From: JAKFEE01 sp036675815
GTDB taxonomy: Bacteria; Pseudomonadota; Alphaproteobacteria; Rhodospirillales; Magnetospirillaceae
NCBI GenBank assembly: GCA_036675815.1
Contig: JAKFEE010000033.1
Location: 62,001 to 126,000, forward strand
Direction of reading: 5' to 3'
Length of the DNA: 64,000 bases
Below are positions 8,612-16,635 of this stretch, piece by piece. Every line of letters begins with the position of its first letter. Position 1 is the stretch's first letter. Position numbers and translations under genes: made by a program. Under the pieces are notes generated by a model. The model worked only from the letters and a program-made list of their open reading frames with translations. It searched no databases and was not told the origin of the DNA.

Positions 8612-9192
8612 CGGTGCGCTGGTGGTGGCTGCGGCACGCTCCGGTGGCCGGCACTGCCATCACCGGCCGCCTCGACGTCGCCTGCGATACCGGCGATGAA
8701 GCCGCGTTCGCGAGGCTGGCGGCGCTGCTGCCCCGCGAAGCCGTGCTGATCGAAAGCGGCTTGCGGCGCTGCCGCCAGACCGCCCAGGCGCTGCGCCATG
8801 CCGGCCTGCCGCTGCCGCCGCCCCTCGTCGAGCCCGATCTTGTCGAGCAGGATTTCGGCGCGTGGCAGGGGCGATCGTGGGGCGAGGTCGATGCCGCGGA
8901 TTTCTGGCGGGCGCCGGCCACCGGGGTGCCGCCGGGCGGCGAGAGTTTCGCCCAGGTGGTGCCGCGCGTCGGCGCCGCCGTCCAGCGCCTCTCGGCGGCG
9001 CACGAGGGCCGCGACATCATCGCCGTCGCCCATGCCGGGTCGATCATGGCGGCGCTGGCCTTGGCGCTGGACGTGGCACCGGCGGTGGCCTTGCGCTTCG
9101 CCATCGCGCCGCTGTCGGTGACCTGCCTCGACCTCACCGGCGGCGGCTGGCGTGTCGGCTGGGTCAATCGCCTGGCGGAGGCGGGGCGATGA
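8608..9192 (+). CDS. cobC: histidine phosphatase family protein, likely alpha-ribazole phosphatase
   Basis: A 194-residue phosphoglycerate-mutase-like phosphatase. The catalytic motif is LRHAPV (His10), the second core region is VLIESGLRRCRQTA, and the late histidine is in IIAVAHAGSIMAAL. Family membership is clear. The assignment to alpha-ribazole-5'-phosphate dephosphorylation rests on its position between cobS and cobU. The gene starts with GTG at 8608, overlapping the cobS stop, and its own stop overlaps the cobU ATG. It is a little shorter than some general histidine phosphatases. Confidence 0.82.
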   Translation: MTVRWWWLRHAPVAGTAITGRLDVACDTGDEAAFARLAALLPREAVLIESGLRRCRQTAQALRHAGLPLPPPLVEPDLVEQDFGAWQGRSWGEVDAADFWRAPATGVPPGGESFAQVVPRVGAAVQRLSAAHEGRDIIAVAHAGSIMAALALALDVAPAVALRFAIAPLSVTCLDLTGGGWRVGWVNRLAEAGR

Positions 9193-9710
9193 CCGCGCTG
9201 CCGCGCCTGACGCTGGTCCTGGGCGGCGCCCGCTCGGGCAAGAGCTCCTATGCCGAACGCCTGATCGGCGGGCAGGAGGCCGTCTATATCGCCACCGCCC
9301 AGGCCCTGGATGCCGAGATGACCGAGCGCATCGCCCACCATCGCGCCGGCCGTGGCAAAGCGTGGACCACGGTCGAGGCGCCGCTCGAGCTTACCGATGC
9401 GTTGGCGGCCCACGCGATCGCCGGGCGGCCCATCCTCGTCGACTGCATGACGCTGTGGCTGTCGAATCTCATTCTGGCTGGGCGTGACGTGCCCGCCGCT
9501 TGCGCCGACCTGATAGAGGCGCTGCCGACGCTGCCGGGGCCGATTATATTGGTGTCGAACGAGGTCGGCTGGGGCATCGTGCCCGACAATGCCCTGGCCC
9601 GCGCCTTCCGCGACCATGCCGGGCGGCTGCACCAGGCCATCGCCACGATCGCTCAACGGGTCGTGCTCGTCGTCGCCGGGCTGCCGTTGGCCATGAAGGA
9701 TCAGACATGA
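9189..9710 (+). CDS. cobU: bifunctional adenosylcobinamide kinase / adenosylcobinamide-phosphate guanylyltransferase
   Basis: Phosphorylates adenosylcobinamide and transfers GMP to it, giving the substrate of CobS (also called CobP in alphaproteobacteria). The 173-residue protein has the P-loop GGARSGKS (12-19), the IATAQALDAEMTERIAHHR region, where a conserved histidine is the guanylylation site in this family, LVDCMTLWLSNL as the Walker B region, and SNEVGWGIVP. The ATG at 9189 overlaps the cobC stop. A long alternative frame upstream is only antisense or out-of-frame cobC sequence. Confidence 0.95.
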   Translation: MTALPRLTLVLGGARSGKSSYAERLIGGQEAVYIATAQALDAEMTERIAHHRAGRGKAWTTVEAPLELTDALAAHAIAGRPILVDCMTLWLSNLILAGRDVPAACADLIEALPTLPGPIILVSNEVGWGIVPDNALARAFRDHAGRLHQAIATIAQRVVLVVAGLPLAMKDQT

Positions 9711-10321
9711 CCGGGATTTCTGCCGACGGCGGCGCCCCTTATGTGGGCGTGCTCGATGCGGCGCTACGGCGCAAGCCGGTGGTTCAGCGGCGCATTGCTC
9801 TTATTCTGGCGGAGGAGTCAGGCGGCGGTCTTAGTCAGGATGCCGCCGCCAAGGCCATCACCGTGCTGAAGGCGCTGGCGGCGGCCGGCTATCGCGTCGA
9901 TGACGTGCCGGCCGAGGGCGCAACGTTGCTGGCCGGGCTGCACAGCCATCAAGCGCGGGAAGCGTTGCTGCTGCCTGACTACTATGCCTGGTTCCACTCG
10001 CTGCCGCAGTCGCTGCGCGACAAGGTCGATGCGCGCTGGGGCGCGCCCGAGCGCGACCGGCGCTTTCACAAGGGCGAGCTGCATTGCGGCGAGTTTGCCG
10101 TCTCGGCCCTGCGCTTCGGCAACGTGAGCATCGGGATGCCTCCCGCGGCGGCCGGCGTCGCCGATGCTTCCGAGCAAGTGCCGCCGCATGGCCAGCTCGC
10201 CCTTTACGCTTGGCTGCAGGACGGCTTTCGTGCCGATGCGGTGATCCACATGGGCGCAACCAGCGGCCTAGGATGGTGCATCGAGCAGGCCCTGGGGCCG
10301 ATGCCGCAGTTCCGCGCCTGA
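9707..10321 (+). pseudogene. CobN-like remnant (internal fragment of cobaltochelatase large subunit)
   Basis: A 204-residue open frame that resembles a central stretch of CobN, the roughly 1,200-residue ATP-dependent cobalt chelatase subunit. The recognisable parts are RRKPVVQRRIALILA, the AAGYRVDDVPAEG region, LRDKVDARWGAPERD, ALRFGNVSIGMPPA and VPPHGQLALYAWL. The metal-site region, where CobN normally has a histidine-glycine-lysine-type motif, reads IHMGATSGLGWCIEQAL here. The usual YPNRDGR-like segment is missing. It starts at an ATG overlapping the cobU stop and keeps an intact frame with no stop codons, so it may still be translated. Whether it has any function is unknown. It cannot be a complete chelatase. 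Confidence 0.6.
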
Positions 10322-10524
10322 TCCCGCGGTGATTTTGTCTGCTCCGTCGCGCTTGCCCTGTCGCCGCCGCTGAATCAAGATTGCCTCTTTTGGCTGGAGA
10401 GAGAGGCCATCGCCGCAAGCGGGAGGCGTAACGTCCGAATCTGCCCATGAAAGTGGGTGCCGGTAACCATGACAACGAACAACCGCGGCAAGACGATCGC
10501 GGGATGAGGTGAGGGGAGGCTCAG

Positions 10525-11196
10525 ATGCCGCGATTTCATTTGCGGGTTGCTGCCGCCATTCTGTTGCTCGGCCTGGCCGCTCCTTCGGCGAAGGCTCAGG
10601 GCGAACAGGAAAAGCTGGTCAGCAACGCCGCGGCGACCGTCGAGCGCTTGCGCGGCGACGAGTCTTTTGCGCAGCTGGTACCGATGTTCGCCCGTGCCAA
10701 GGCGGTGCTGATCGTGCCGAGCCTGATCAAGGCCGGCTTCATTCTCGGCGGGGAATACGGCACCGGGGTGCTGCTGGCGCGGCGCGACGACGGCACCTGG
10801 AGCGACCCCGCCTTCTACACGCTGGGCGCCGGCAGCCTTGGCCTGCAGGCAGGAATTCAGGACTCGGAAGTCCTGTTCACCATCATGACCGACAAGGCGC
10901 TGGCGGCGCTCCTGGGCAGCGCGGTCAAGTTCGGTACCGATGTCGGTATCGCCTTCATCGCCATCGGCGGCGGCTGGGAGGCGTCGACCACCGCCAATCT
11001 CGGCGCGGACGTCTATGCGTTTTCGCATGCGGTGGGCCTGTTTGGCGGCGGCTCGCTCGAAGGCGCTGTGGTCAGGGCGCGGGCCACCTGGAATGCCGCC
11101 TACTACGGCAACGCCGCAAGCGCCGACGACATCCTGCTGCGCAAACCGGCCATTCACCCCCAGGCCGAGTCGTTGAGAGCCGCCCTTGGCCGCTAA
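10525..11196 (+). CDS. secreted SYLF-domain (Ysc84-type) lipid-binding protein
   Basis: A 223-residue protein with an N-terminal signal peptide (1-24, cleavage near AKAQ). A SYLF domain follows, a fold that binds phosphoinositides in eukaryotes and is common as an exported protein of unknown role in proteobacteria. Typical stretches are AKAVLIVPSLIKAGFILGG, YGTGVLLAR and the late GGGSLEGAVVRARATWNAAYYG. It stands alone. Its 3' end overlaps the convergent cobD by four bases, and 203 bases separate it from the CobN remnant, including the purine-rich GAGGGGAGG just before its ATG. Confidence 0.85.
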   Translation: MPRFHLRVAAAILLLGLAAPSAKAQGEQEKLVSNAAATVERLRGDESFAQLVPMFARAKAVLIVPSLIKAGFILGGEYGTGVLLARRDDGTWSDPAFYTLGAGSLGLQAGIQDSEVLFTIMTDKALAALLGSAVKFGTDVGIAFIAIGGGWEASTTANLGADVYAFSHAVGLFGGGSLEGAVVRARATWNAAYYGNAASADDILLRKPAIHPQAESLRAALGR

Positions 11197-12200
11197 CGAA
11201 GCGCCGCTGCCACGCTCAGGCCGACGATGCCGCCGAAGTTGAGCAGGCACGCCACCGCATAGACCCACAGCGCATGGCGGAGGTCCTGGGCAGTGGCGCG
11301 GGCGCGCCCGTCCCCGATCCACTTCTCCTTCGCCACGTAACCAGGGTAGTGGCGCGGCCCGGCCAGGGACAGGTCGAGGGCCCCGGCCATCGCCGCCTCG
11401 GGCCAGCCGGAGTTCGGCGAACGATGGTTGCCGGCGTCACGCAGCATGATCCGCAGCGCCCGCCAGGGCCGGGCGCGCGGCACGAACATCGCGGCCAGGG
11501 CGATGATCACGCCCGACAACCGCGCCGGGATCAGGTTGAGTGCGTCATCCAGGCGAGCCGCCGCCCAACCGAAGGCGCGATAGCGCTCGCTGCGATGCCC
11601 GATCATGCTGTCCATGGTGTTGGTGGTCTTGTAGACCAGCAGCCCGGGGAAGCCGAACAGCACGTACCAGAACACCGGCGCCACCACCGCATCGGCGAAA
11701 TTCTCGGCGCAGGATTCGATGGCGGCGCGGGCGACTCCATGCTCGTCGAGGCTGTGCGGATCGCGGCCGACGATGTGGGCCACGGCCTGTCGGCCGGCCG
11801 CCAGCCCGCCCTTGTTCAGCGCCGAAAGGACGGCGGTGACATGGTCGAACAACGAGCGCTGCGCCAGCAGGCTGGCGGTCAGAAACAGTTCCAGCAGCCA
11901 GCCGCGCGGGAAGGTTTGGCTGAACAGGGCAACGGCGGTGCCGGCGGCGGCGGCGGCCATGATCGCCGTTGCGGTGAACAACGCGCCGCGCACGGCGCGG
12001 TCGCGTTGGCTGCGCCACTCACGATTGAGCCGCGTCTCGCCCGCAGCCACCAGGCCGCCGATGACTCTGATAGGGTGGGGGACGACCCGGAACACCGGCC
12101 CCATCTCGCCCAACGACGCGTCGATGGCGAGGGCGAGTATCAGCAGGATCAGCGGGTCGACCAGGGCAGTCCCGCCCACATAGCCCAGTGGCAGCAGCAT
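11193..12200 (-). CDS. cobD: adenosylcobinamide-phosphate synthase
   Basis: Membrane enzyme (CobD/CbiB) that attaches aminopropanol phosphate to adenosylcobyric acid. The 335-residue protein begins with a hydrophobic segment containing LALAIDASLGEMGPVFRVVPHPIRVIG, the family signature. It continues with VAHIVGRDPHSLDEHGVARAAIESCAENFADAVVAPVFWY and the KTTNTMDSMIGH motif. NHRSPNSGWPEAAMAGAL near the C-terminus is diagnostic. It lies alone on the minus strand between unrelated plus-strand genes, so the cobalamin genes here are clustered but not one operon. Confidence 0.95.
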   Translation of the reverse strand: MLLPLGYVGGTALVDPLILLILALAIDASLGEMGPVFRVVPHPIRVIGGLVAAGETRLNREWRSQRDRAVRGALFTATAIMAAAAAGTAVALFSQTFPRGWLLELFLTASLLAQRSLFDHVTAVLSALNKGGLAAGRQAVAHIVGRDPHSLDEHGVARAAIESCAENFADAVVAPVFWYVLFGFPGLLVYKTTNTMDSMIGHRSERYRAFGWAAARLDDALNLIPARLSGVIIALAAMFVPRARPWRALRIMLRDAGNHRSPNSGWPEAAMAGALDLSLAGPRHYPGYVAKEKWIGDGRARATAQDLRHALWVYAVACLLNFGGIVGLSVAAALR

Positions 12201-12275
12201 GGCGGCAGCATGTGGGCCGCCCTTCGTGTCGTCAACAGCGGAGCGCCGGATGCGCGATAGAAGCGATAGGACGAG

Positions 12276-13055
12276 CTAGCGGCGGCCGGTGACGACGGGA
12301 ACGATGCCGTCGCGGCGCTGAGTGGTCGTGGCGGGACCCTGGGCGGCGTCGGCGAGGACCCGCAGATCCTCGGACGACATCTCACCCGTCATCGCATAGA
12401 TGAAGGGGCCTTCCGCCCAGTAGACCAGGCCACGGCCATCGGTCCGCCGTGGTTGCGTCTGCGGTGCCACGTCGTCGCTGCGGGCTTGCTGGTACAGATA
12501 GATGCGGCCGCCGCGCGAGTCATCGTAGGTCAACTGGATGGCCGGATGCTCCTGAGTGCCGACCACGCTCTGCCCGACGAACGTGAGGCCGGCTGCCGTC
12601 AGGTCGGGGATGCGCAGGCCCCGGCGCAGGCTTTCGCCCAGGGCTTCGGCTGGACCATGGGCGCGCGGGGCGGAAGCCCGCACCATCGATTGATCGGGGG
12701 AATGGATGGCGCCAATCCCGGCGCCATCGCTGCCCTGCGCCGCCAGCCAGCCACCGGCGGCACCGGCCGCCGTCAGCGCCAGGGCGGCGGCGGCACGCGC
12801 CACGGTCCGCCATGCGACGAGGGGGCGCCGTCGTGTCAGGCAGGCCTGCAGGCTCGTCGGCACCGGCTCCTGGTAATAGCCGTCGAACAACGAGCGAATG
12901 CCGTCCATGATCGCCATGTCCTCGGCGACGCGGCGCGCCGCCTCGCTGTCCTGGGCCAGATGCTGCTCGACCAGCCGTCGGCGCGCCGGATCGAGGTGGC
13001 CGTCGACATAGGCCAGGAGGTCGGTTTCTCCGATAGGCTGGTCGGCGATGGTCAT
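12276..13055 (-). CDS. anti-sigma factor, single-pass membrane protein
   Basis: A 259-residue protein whose N-terminus (ETDLLAYVDGHLDPARRRLVEQHL) matches the anti-sigma domain that binds ECF sigma factors. One membrane segment at about 86-106 separates it from a periplasmic region of roughly 150 residues. The zinc ligands of classic ZAS domains are not complete here: only the HL pair is visible and the CxxC is missing. It overlaps the end of the ECF sigma gene by four bases (ATGA), the standard coupling for a sigma/anti-sigma pair. The inducing signal is unknown; the periplasmic domain suggests envelope stress. Confidence 0.85.
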   Translation of the reverse strand: MTIADQPIGETDLLAYVDGHLDPARRRLVEQHLAQDSEAARRVAEDMAIMDGIRSLFDGYYQEPVPTSLQACLTRRRPLVAWRTVARAAAALALTAAGAAGGWLAAQGSDGAGIGAIHSPDQSMVRASAPRAHGPAEALGESLRRGLRIPDLTAAGLTFVGQSVVGTQEHPAIQLTYDDSRGGRIYLYQQARSDDVAPQTQPRRTDGRGLVYWAEGPFIYAMTGEMSSEDLRVLADAAQGPATTTQRRDGIVPVVTGRR

Positions 13056-13621
13056 TTCACTCTCCTCAGCCGCGGCCGGCGTGGCCTCCCCGTCTGGTCG
13101 AGAGATGCGACGATCTCATGGCCGGCGAGCGCCTCGCGCAGGGCTGCCCGCCCGCGCGACAGGCGCGAGCGAACCGTACCCATGGCGATGCCGAGGATCT
13201 CGGCGGCCTCGTCGTAGCGCATGCCCTCCAGCGCCACCAGGGCAATGACTTCCTGTTGTTCAGCGGGCAGCTGGCGGAAAGCGTGGGCCATTTCCTTTAA
13301 TTCCAGGCTGTCCATCTGGCTTCCCGCCTGCGACGCCGCCGCGCTGATGTCTTCGAGCGGAACCGTCTGCGGCGAGCGCCGATTGCTGCGCAGCGAGGTC
13401 AGATGCAGATTGTAAAGGATGCGGAACAACCAGGCGCGCATGTTGGTGCCGCGCTGCCAGAGGGCCCTCTTGCGCAGCGCCCGTTCGAGGCAGTCCTGGA
13501 CCAGATCGTCGGCGCCTGCGTCGTTGCGCAAGACGCGGGCATAACGCCGAAGGCGCGGAATTTCACGAGCGATGAGCCAGCGCGTGTCGTCATCTGCGGC
13601 GCTTTCCTGGCGGAACTCCAT
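13052..13621 (-). CDS. ECF-type RNA polymerase sigma factor
   Basis: A 189-residue sigma-70 family regulator. Region 2 spans about 20-90, with DDLVQDCLERAL and the core-binding AWLFRILYN. Region 4 holds LPAEQQEVIALVALEGMRYDEAAEILGIAMGTVRSRLSRGR, the promoter -35 recognition helix. Longer in-frame starts exist at 13642 and 13771. I chose the ATG at 13621 because AAGGG sits seven bases upstream and the resulting N-terminus fits ECF factors. It is co-transcribed with the membrane anti-sigma factor downstream. It is likely autoregulated, though no promoter was recognised. Confidence 0.9.
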   Translation of the reverse strand: MEFRQESAADDDTRWLIAREIPRLRRYARVLRNDAGADDLVQDCLERALRKRALWQRGTNMRAWLFRILYNLHLTSLRSNRRSPQTVPLEDISAAASQAGSQMDSLELKEMAHAFRQLPAEQQEVIALVALEGMRYDEAAEILGIAMGTVRSRLSRGRAALREALAGHEIVASLDQTGRPRRPRLRRVK

Positions 13622-13867
13622 CGGCGAACCCTTCACTGTCATGCCTGCGGCCCCGCCCGCGGGCGCCCGTCCGTTCGGCGACAAGCGTCGTCCCTTGCGC
13701 GGCGTTGCCGAGCATGGAATGCGCAAACCAGCGCCCTTGTTCCACCGGCCATCCAGCGGGGGTACCCGCAAAGAGGGGAGTTGCCTTGCCGGCCTGCCGC
13801 CACAGCGACGTTAAGTCGCACGGCAAGACATTGCGCGGCGCCGACGTGTCAGGACATAGTCCACACC

Positions 13868-14632
13868 ATGAATCTGCCCTTTGCCTTGCCCGATTTCGCC
13901 CCGGGAAGCGTCTGGCTGGCGGGCGCGGGACCGGGTGATCCGGGCTTGCTCTCGTTGCTGGCCCTGCACGGGTTGGTACACGCCGACGTCGTCGTTCACG
14001 ACGCCCTCGTCGACGCGCGGGTGCTGGACCTGGCGCGACCGGAAGCCGAACGCATCGGCGTCGGCAAACGCGGCGGCCAGCCGTCGCCCAAGCAGGGCGA
14101 GATCACCGCCCGACTGATCGCCCTGGCGCGATCGGGCCTTCGGGTGTTGCGCCTGAAGGGCGGGGACCCCTTCGTGTTCGGGCGCGGTGCCGAAGAGGCC
14201 ATGGGCCTGGCCGATACCGGGGTGCCGTTTCGCGTGGTGCCGGGGGTATCGTCGGGGATCGGCGGCTTGGCCTATGCCGGTATTCCGGTGACCAGCCGCG
14301 GCACCAACAGCGCGGTCTGCCTGCTCACCGGGCATGATGCCGAGGGCAAGGCGCCGGCCCACGACTGGCAGGCCCTGGCCCGGATACCGGTCCTGGTCTT
14401 CTACATGGCCCTTCGCAACTTCGATGAGATCAGCGGTCGGCTGATCGCGGCCGGCCGCGATCCCGGCGAGCCGGCCGCGGCGGTCAGCCGCGCCACCACG
14501 GCGCAGCAAAAAGTGGCGCTGGGAACGCTGTCGGAAATCGCGGCGGCGGCGGCCGATGTGGAAGCGCCGGCGATTTTGGTGGTCGGCGAGGTGGCCCGCC
14601 TGCACCAGAGCCTGGACTGGTTTCTTTCCTAG
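13868..14632 (+). CDS. cobA: uroporphyrinogen-III C-methyltransferase
   Basis: SAM-dependent SUMT that methylates uroporphyrinogen III twice to precorrin-2, committing tetrapyrrole to cobalamin (or sirohaem). The 254-residue protein shows WLAGAGPGDPGLLS near residue 16, VGKRGGQPSPKQGEI, the SAM loop VLRLKGGDPFVFGRGAEE, and VVPGVSSGIGGLAYAGIPVTSRG, all SUMT signatures. No CysG oxidase/chelatase domain is attached. A longer upstream frame crosses the ECF sigma promoter region and is not conserved. The stop overlaps the convergent small gene by four bases. The substrate comes from hemC and hemD, which lie 25 kb away in this window. Confidence 0.94.
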   Translation: MNLPFALPDFAPGSVWLAGAGPGDPGLLSLLALHGLVHADVVVHDALVDARVLDLARPEAERIGVGKRGGQPSPKQGEITARLIALARSGLRVLRLKGGDPFVFGRGAEEAMGLADTGVPFRVVPGVSSGIGGLAYAGIPVTSRGTNSAVCLLTGHDAEGKAPAHDWQALARIPVLVFYMALRNFDEISGRLIAAGRDPGEPAAAVSRATTAQQKVALGTLSEIAAAAADVEAPAILVVGEVARLHQSLDWFLS

Positions 14633-14943
14633 CCGAAACGGCGAGCCAAGCCGCCGATGGCGTAAATGACGGCGATGCCGATGACCCACAGCACGGCCAA
14701 CAGCACCAAGCCCGCGCCCTGCAGCACGTTGAGGACGTGGAAGGTCCACTCCACCCCTTCCGGGCTCAGCGGCAGGACGTCGGCATTGTTGATCAGCAGG
14801 TTGCCCCCATACTCGATGAGGGCGTAGACCAAGAGGCAGAGCCCGGTCCATAGGGCGATGCCCCAGGCGCGGAGGCGGCCGGCGGTGCGGGATTTGCCCG
14901 GGGCGTCATAGCTCATGGGAAGCAGATGGCGCGCGGGCGCCAT
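14629..14943 (-). CDS. small two-pass membrane protein of unknown function
   Basis: A 104-residue protein with two hydrophobic segments (about 31-50 and 74-97) joined by a loop containing NNADVLPLSPEGVEW. I do not recognise a family. A second in-frame ATG at 14916 would remove nine residues. Neither start has a strong ribosome site, so the start is uncertain. It is convergent with cobA and only 24 bases downstream of the gene at 14968, with which it may be co-transcribed. Confidence 0.6.
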   Translation of the reverse strand: MAPARHLLPMSYDAPGKSRTAGRLRAWGIALWTGLCLLVYALIEYGGNLLINNADVLPLSPEGVEWTFHVLNVLQGAGLVLLAVLWVIGIAVIYAIGGLARRFG

Positions 14944-14967
14944 GCTGCAACCCCGTTCGAAAGAGCG

Positions 14968-15573
14968 TCAGGCGGCGCTTACGGTCACCAGGCGTGGATC
15001 GTCGGCGTGGTCGACGAGGATGCGGCGCACGCGCTCCTGCCACAGCGTACCGAAGTCGGCTACCGCTTGCGGGTCGTCCTCGCCCATCATCACCGACTGC
15101 AGCAGAGTGCGCATGCGCGGCTCGGGCGGCACGATGCTGGAATCGAAACGAACGTTGATCCGGGCGCCGGTGTCGGTGCGCTCAAAGCCGAGGTCGCCGA
15201 CGACCTCTTGATCATAGCGCAGCAGATTCTGCCGGGCGAAGCGGCCGCCGAGGCCCTTGAACCCGCCACGACCGGCGGCGCCCGTGAGGAAGCCGGCAAC
15301 GGCGCCGGTGACGCCGGCCACGCCCTCGTCCTCGCCATCCGGCACCAGCACGCGCACGGCGCCGCGCTGCGGCATCGCATCGGGGAACAGCGCCTCGAGG
15401 GCGCGCACGGTCATCATGTAGGCGCCGGCCACCGTCGGGCAGGAATGGCCGGCGAGACGGACGGCGTCGGCATAGCCATATTCGATGATGCCGTCGCCGG
15501 CGCCAAGAAAGGCGGCCAGGGGGTCGAACAGCTTGATGCCGCGAACGTCGGCAAAGAATGCGGGAAAGGACAT
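14968..15573 (-). CDS. conserved protein, possibly FmdE-like
   Basis: A 201-residue cytosolic protein. The stretch AGHSCPTVAGAYMMTVRALEAL (about 41-62) resembles the conserved His/Cys region of FmdE-type proteins, first seen in formylmethanofuran-dehydrogenase operons. No such operon is present here. The late part contains RYDQEVVGDLGFERTDTGARI. The match is from memory of the family pattern and is tentative. The role is unknown; a metal or thiol site involving His43 and Cys45 is plausible. The gene sits 74 bases after the rpoH stop, on the same strand. Confidence 0.55.
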   Translation of the reverse strand: MSFPAFFADVRGIKLFDPLAAFLGAGDGIIEYGYADAVRLAGHSCPTVAGAYMMTVRALEALFPDAMPQRGAVRVLVPDGEDEGVAGVTGAVAGFLTGAAGRGGFKGLGGRFARQNLLRYDQEVVGDLGFERTDTGARINVRFDSSIVPPEPRMRTLLQSVMMGEDDPQAVADFGTLWQERVRRILVDHADDPRLVTVSAA

Positions 15574-15647
15574 GGGGCACCTCCGCCATCAACAGTGGTC
15601 CGGGTGCCGGTCGGCGTCGTTGCGCGCGCGCAAGCTCGGCCCGTACG

Positions 15648-16520
15648 TCAGGCCGCCGCGGCCGCCTCGCGCGAGGCGGCCAGCATGCGCACCGTCTTTT
15701 GCAGCTTGTTGAAGGCGCGATCCTCGATCTGGCGCACGCGCTCGCGCGACACCGAATAGATCTTCGACAACTCCTCGAGCGTCGGCGGATCGTCCTTCAG
15801 CCGGCGCTCGCGGACGATGTGCCGCTCGCGCTCGTTGAGCTTCGACAGGCCTTCCTCGAGCAGCTCGTGATGCCAGGCGCTCTGCTGCGCATCGCCCAGG
15901 AGCACCTCCTGATTGGGACGCTGGTCGACGAGCAGGTCCTGCCACTCGATGCCGCCTTCCTCGCCGATGATGTTGTTGAGCGAACGGTCCCCGGAAAGAC
16001 GGCGATTCATGTCGACCACCTCCTGCTCGCCGACCTGGAGCTCCTCGGCGATCGAGGCCACCGCCTCCGGCGACAGGTCGCCCTCCTCCAATTCGCGCAT
16101 CCGGCCCTTCAGGCTGCGCAGGTTGAAGAACAGCTTCTTTTGTGCCGCGGTCGTGCCCATCTTCACCAGCGACCAATTGTGCAGGATGTATTCCTGGATG
16201 GTGGCCCGGATCCACCACAGCGCGTAGGTCGCCAGCCGAAAGCCGCGATCGGGATCGAATTTTTCCACGGCCTGCATGAGGCCGACATTGCCCTCGGCGA
16301 TGAGGTCATCGAAGGGCAGGCCATAGCCGCGGAACCCGCGGGCGATCTTGATGACGTAGCGCAAATGGCTGCCCACTAGCATTCGGGCCGCTTCGGGATC
16401 GCGCTTGTCGCGCCAGCGCACGGCCAGCGCACGCTCCTCCTCGGCCGCCAGCATGGGGAAGCTGCGGGCGTCGGCGGCATAGCGCGCCAGATTGTCGGGG
16501 AGTACACTCGTCACGTTCAT
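15648..16520 (-). CDS. rpoH: RNA polymerase sigma-32 factor
   Basis: Alternative sigma factor for heat-shock gene transcription. The 290-residue protein has the RpoH N-terminus (LPDNLARYAADARSFPMLAAEEE). Region 2 contains FDDLIAEGNVGLMQAVEKFDPDRGFRLATYALWWIRATIQEYIL, with the RpoH box following at residues 126-140, including TTAAQKKLFFNLR. Region 4 ends in SRERVRQIEDRAFNKLQ. Upstream frame extension to 16859 is not conserved. The ATG at 16520 has GGAGG ten bases before it. It is divergent from otsB, with 115 bases between the starts. Confidence 0.96.
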   Translation of the reverse strand: MNVTSVLPDNLARYAADARSFPMLAAEEERALAVRWRDKRDPEAARMLVGSHLRYVIKIARGFRGYGLPFDDLIAEGNVGLMQAVEKFDPDRGFRLATYALWWIRATIQEYILHNWSLVKMGTTAAQKKLFFNLRSLKGRMRELEEGDLSPEAVASIAEELQVGEQEVVDMNRRLSGDRSLNNIIGEEGGIEWQDLLVDQRPNQEVLLGDAQQSAWHHELLEEGLSKLNERERHIVRERRLKDDPPTLEELSKIYSVSRERVRQIEDRAFNKLQKTVRMLAASREAAAAA

Positions 16521-16635
16521 GCCTTCTGATCCTCCGTGACCTTCCACAAACGAAAGCCCCCCACCGGGACAATGTTCCCCGTCGGAAGAGCGGTTTTCTT
16601 GAATGGCTGGTGCGAAACGATAAATAGGAACGAAC

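Noticed and set aside
13403..13867. N-terminal extension of cobA
   Set aside because: It runs antisense through the ECF sigma gene; the normal SUMT start is at 13868.
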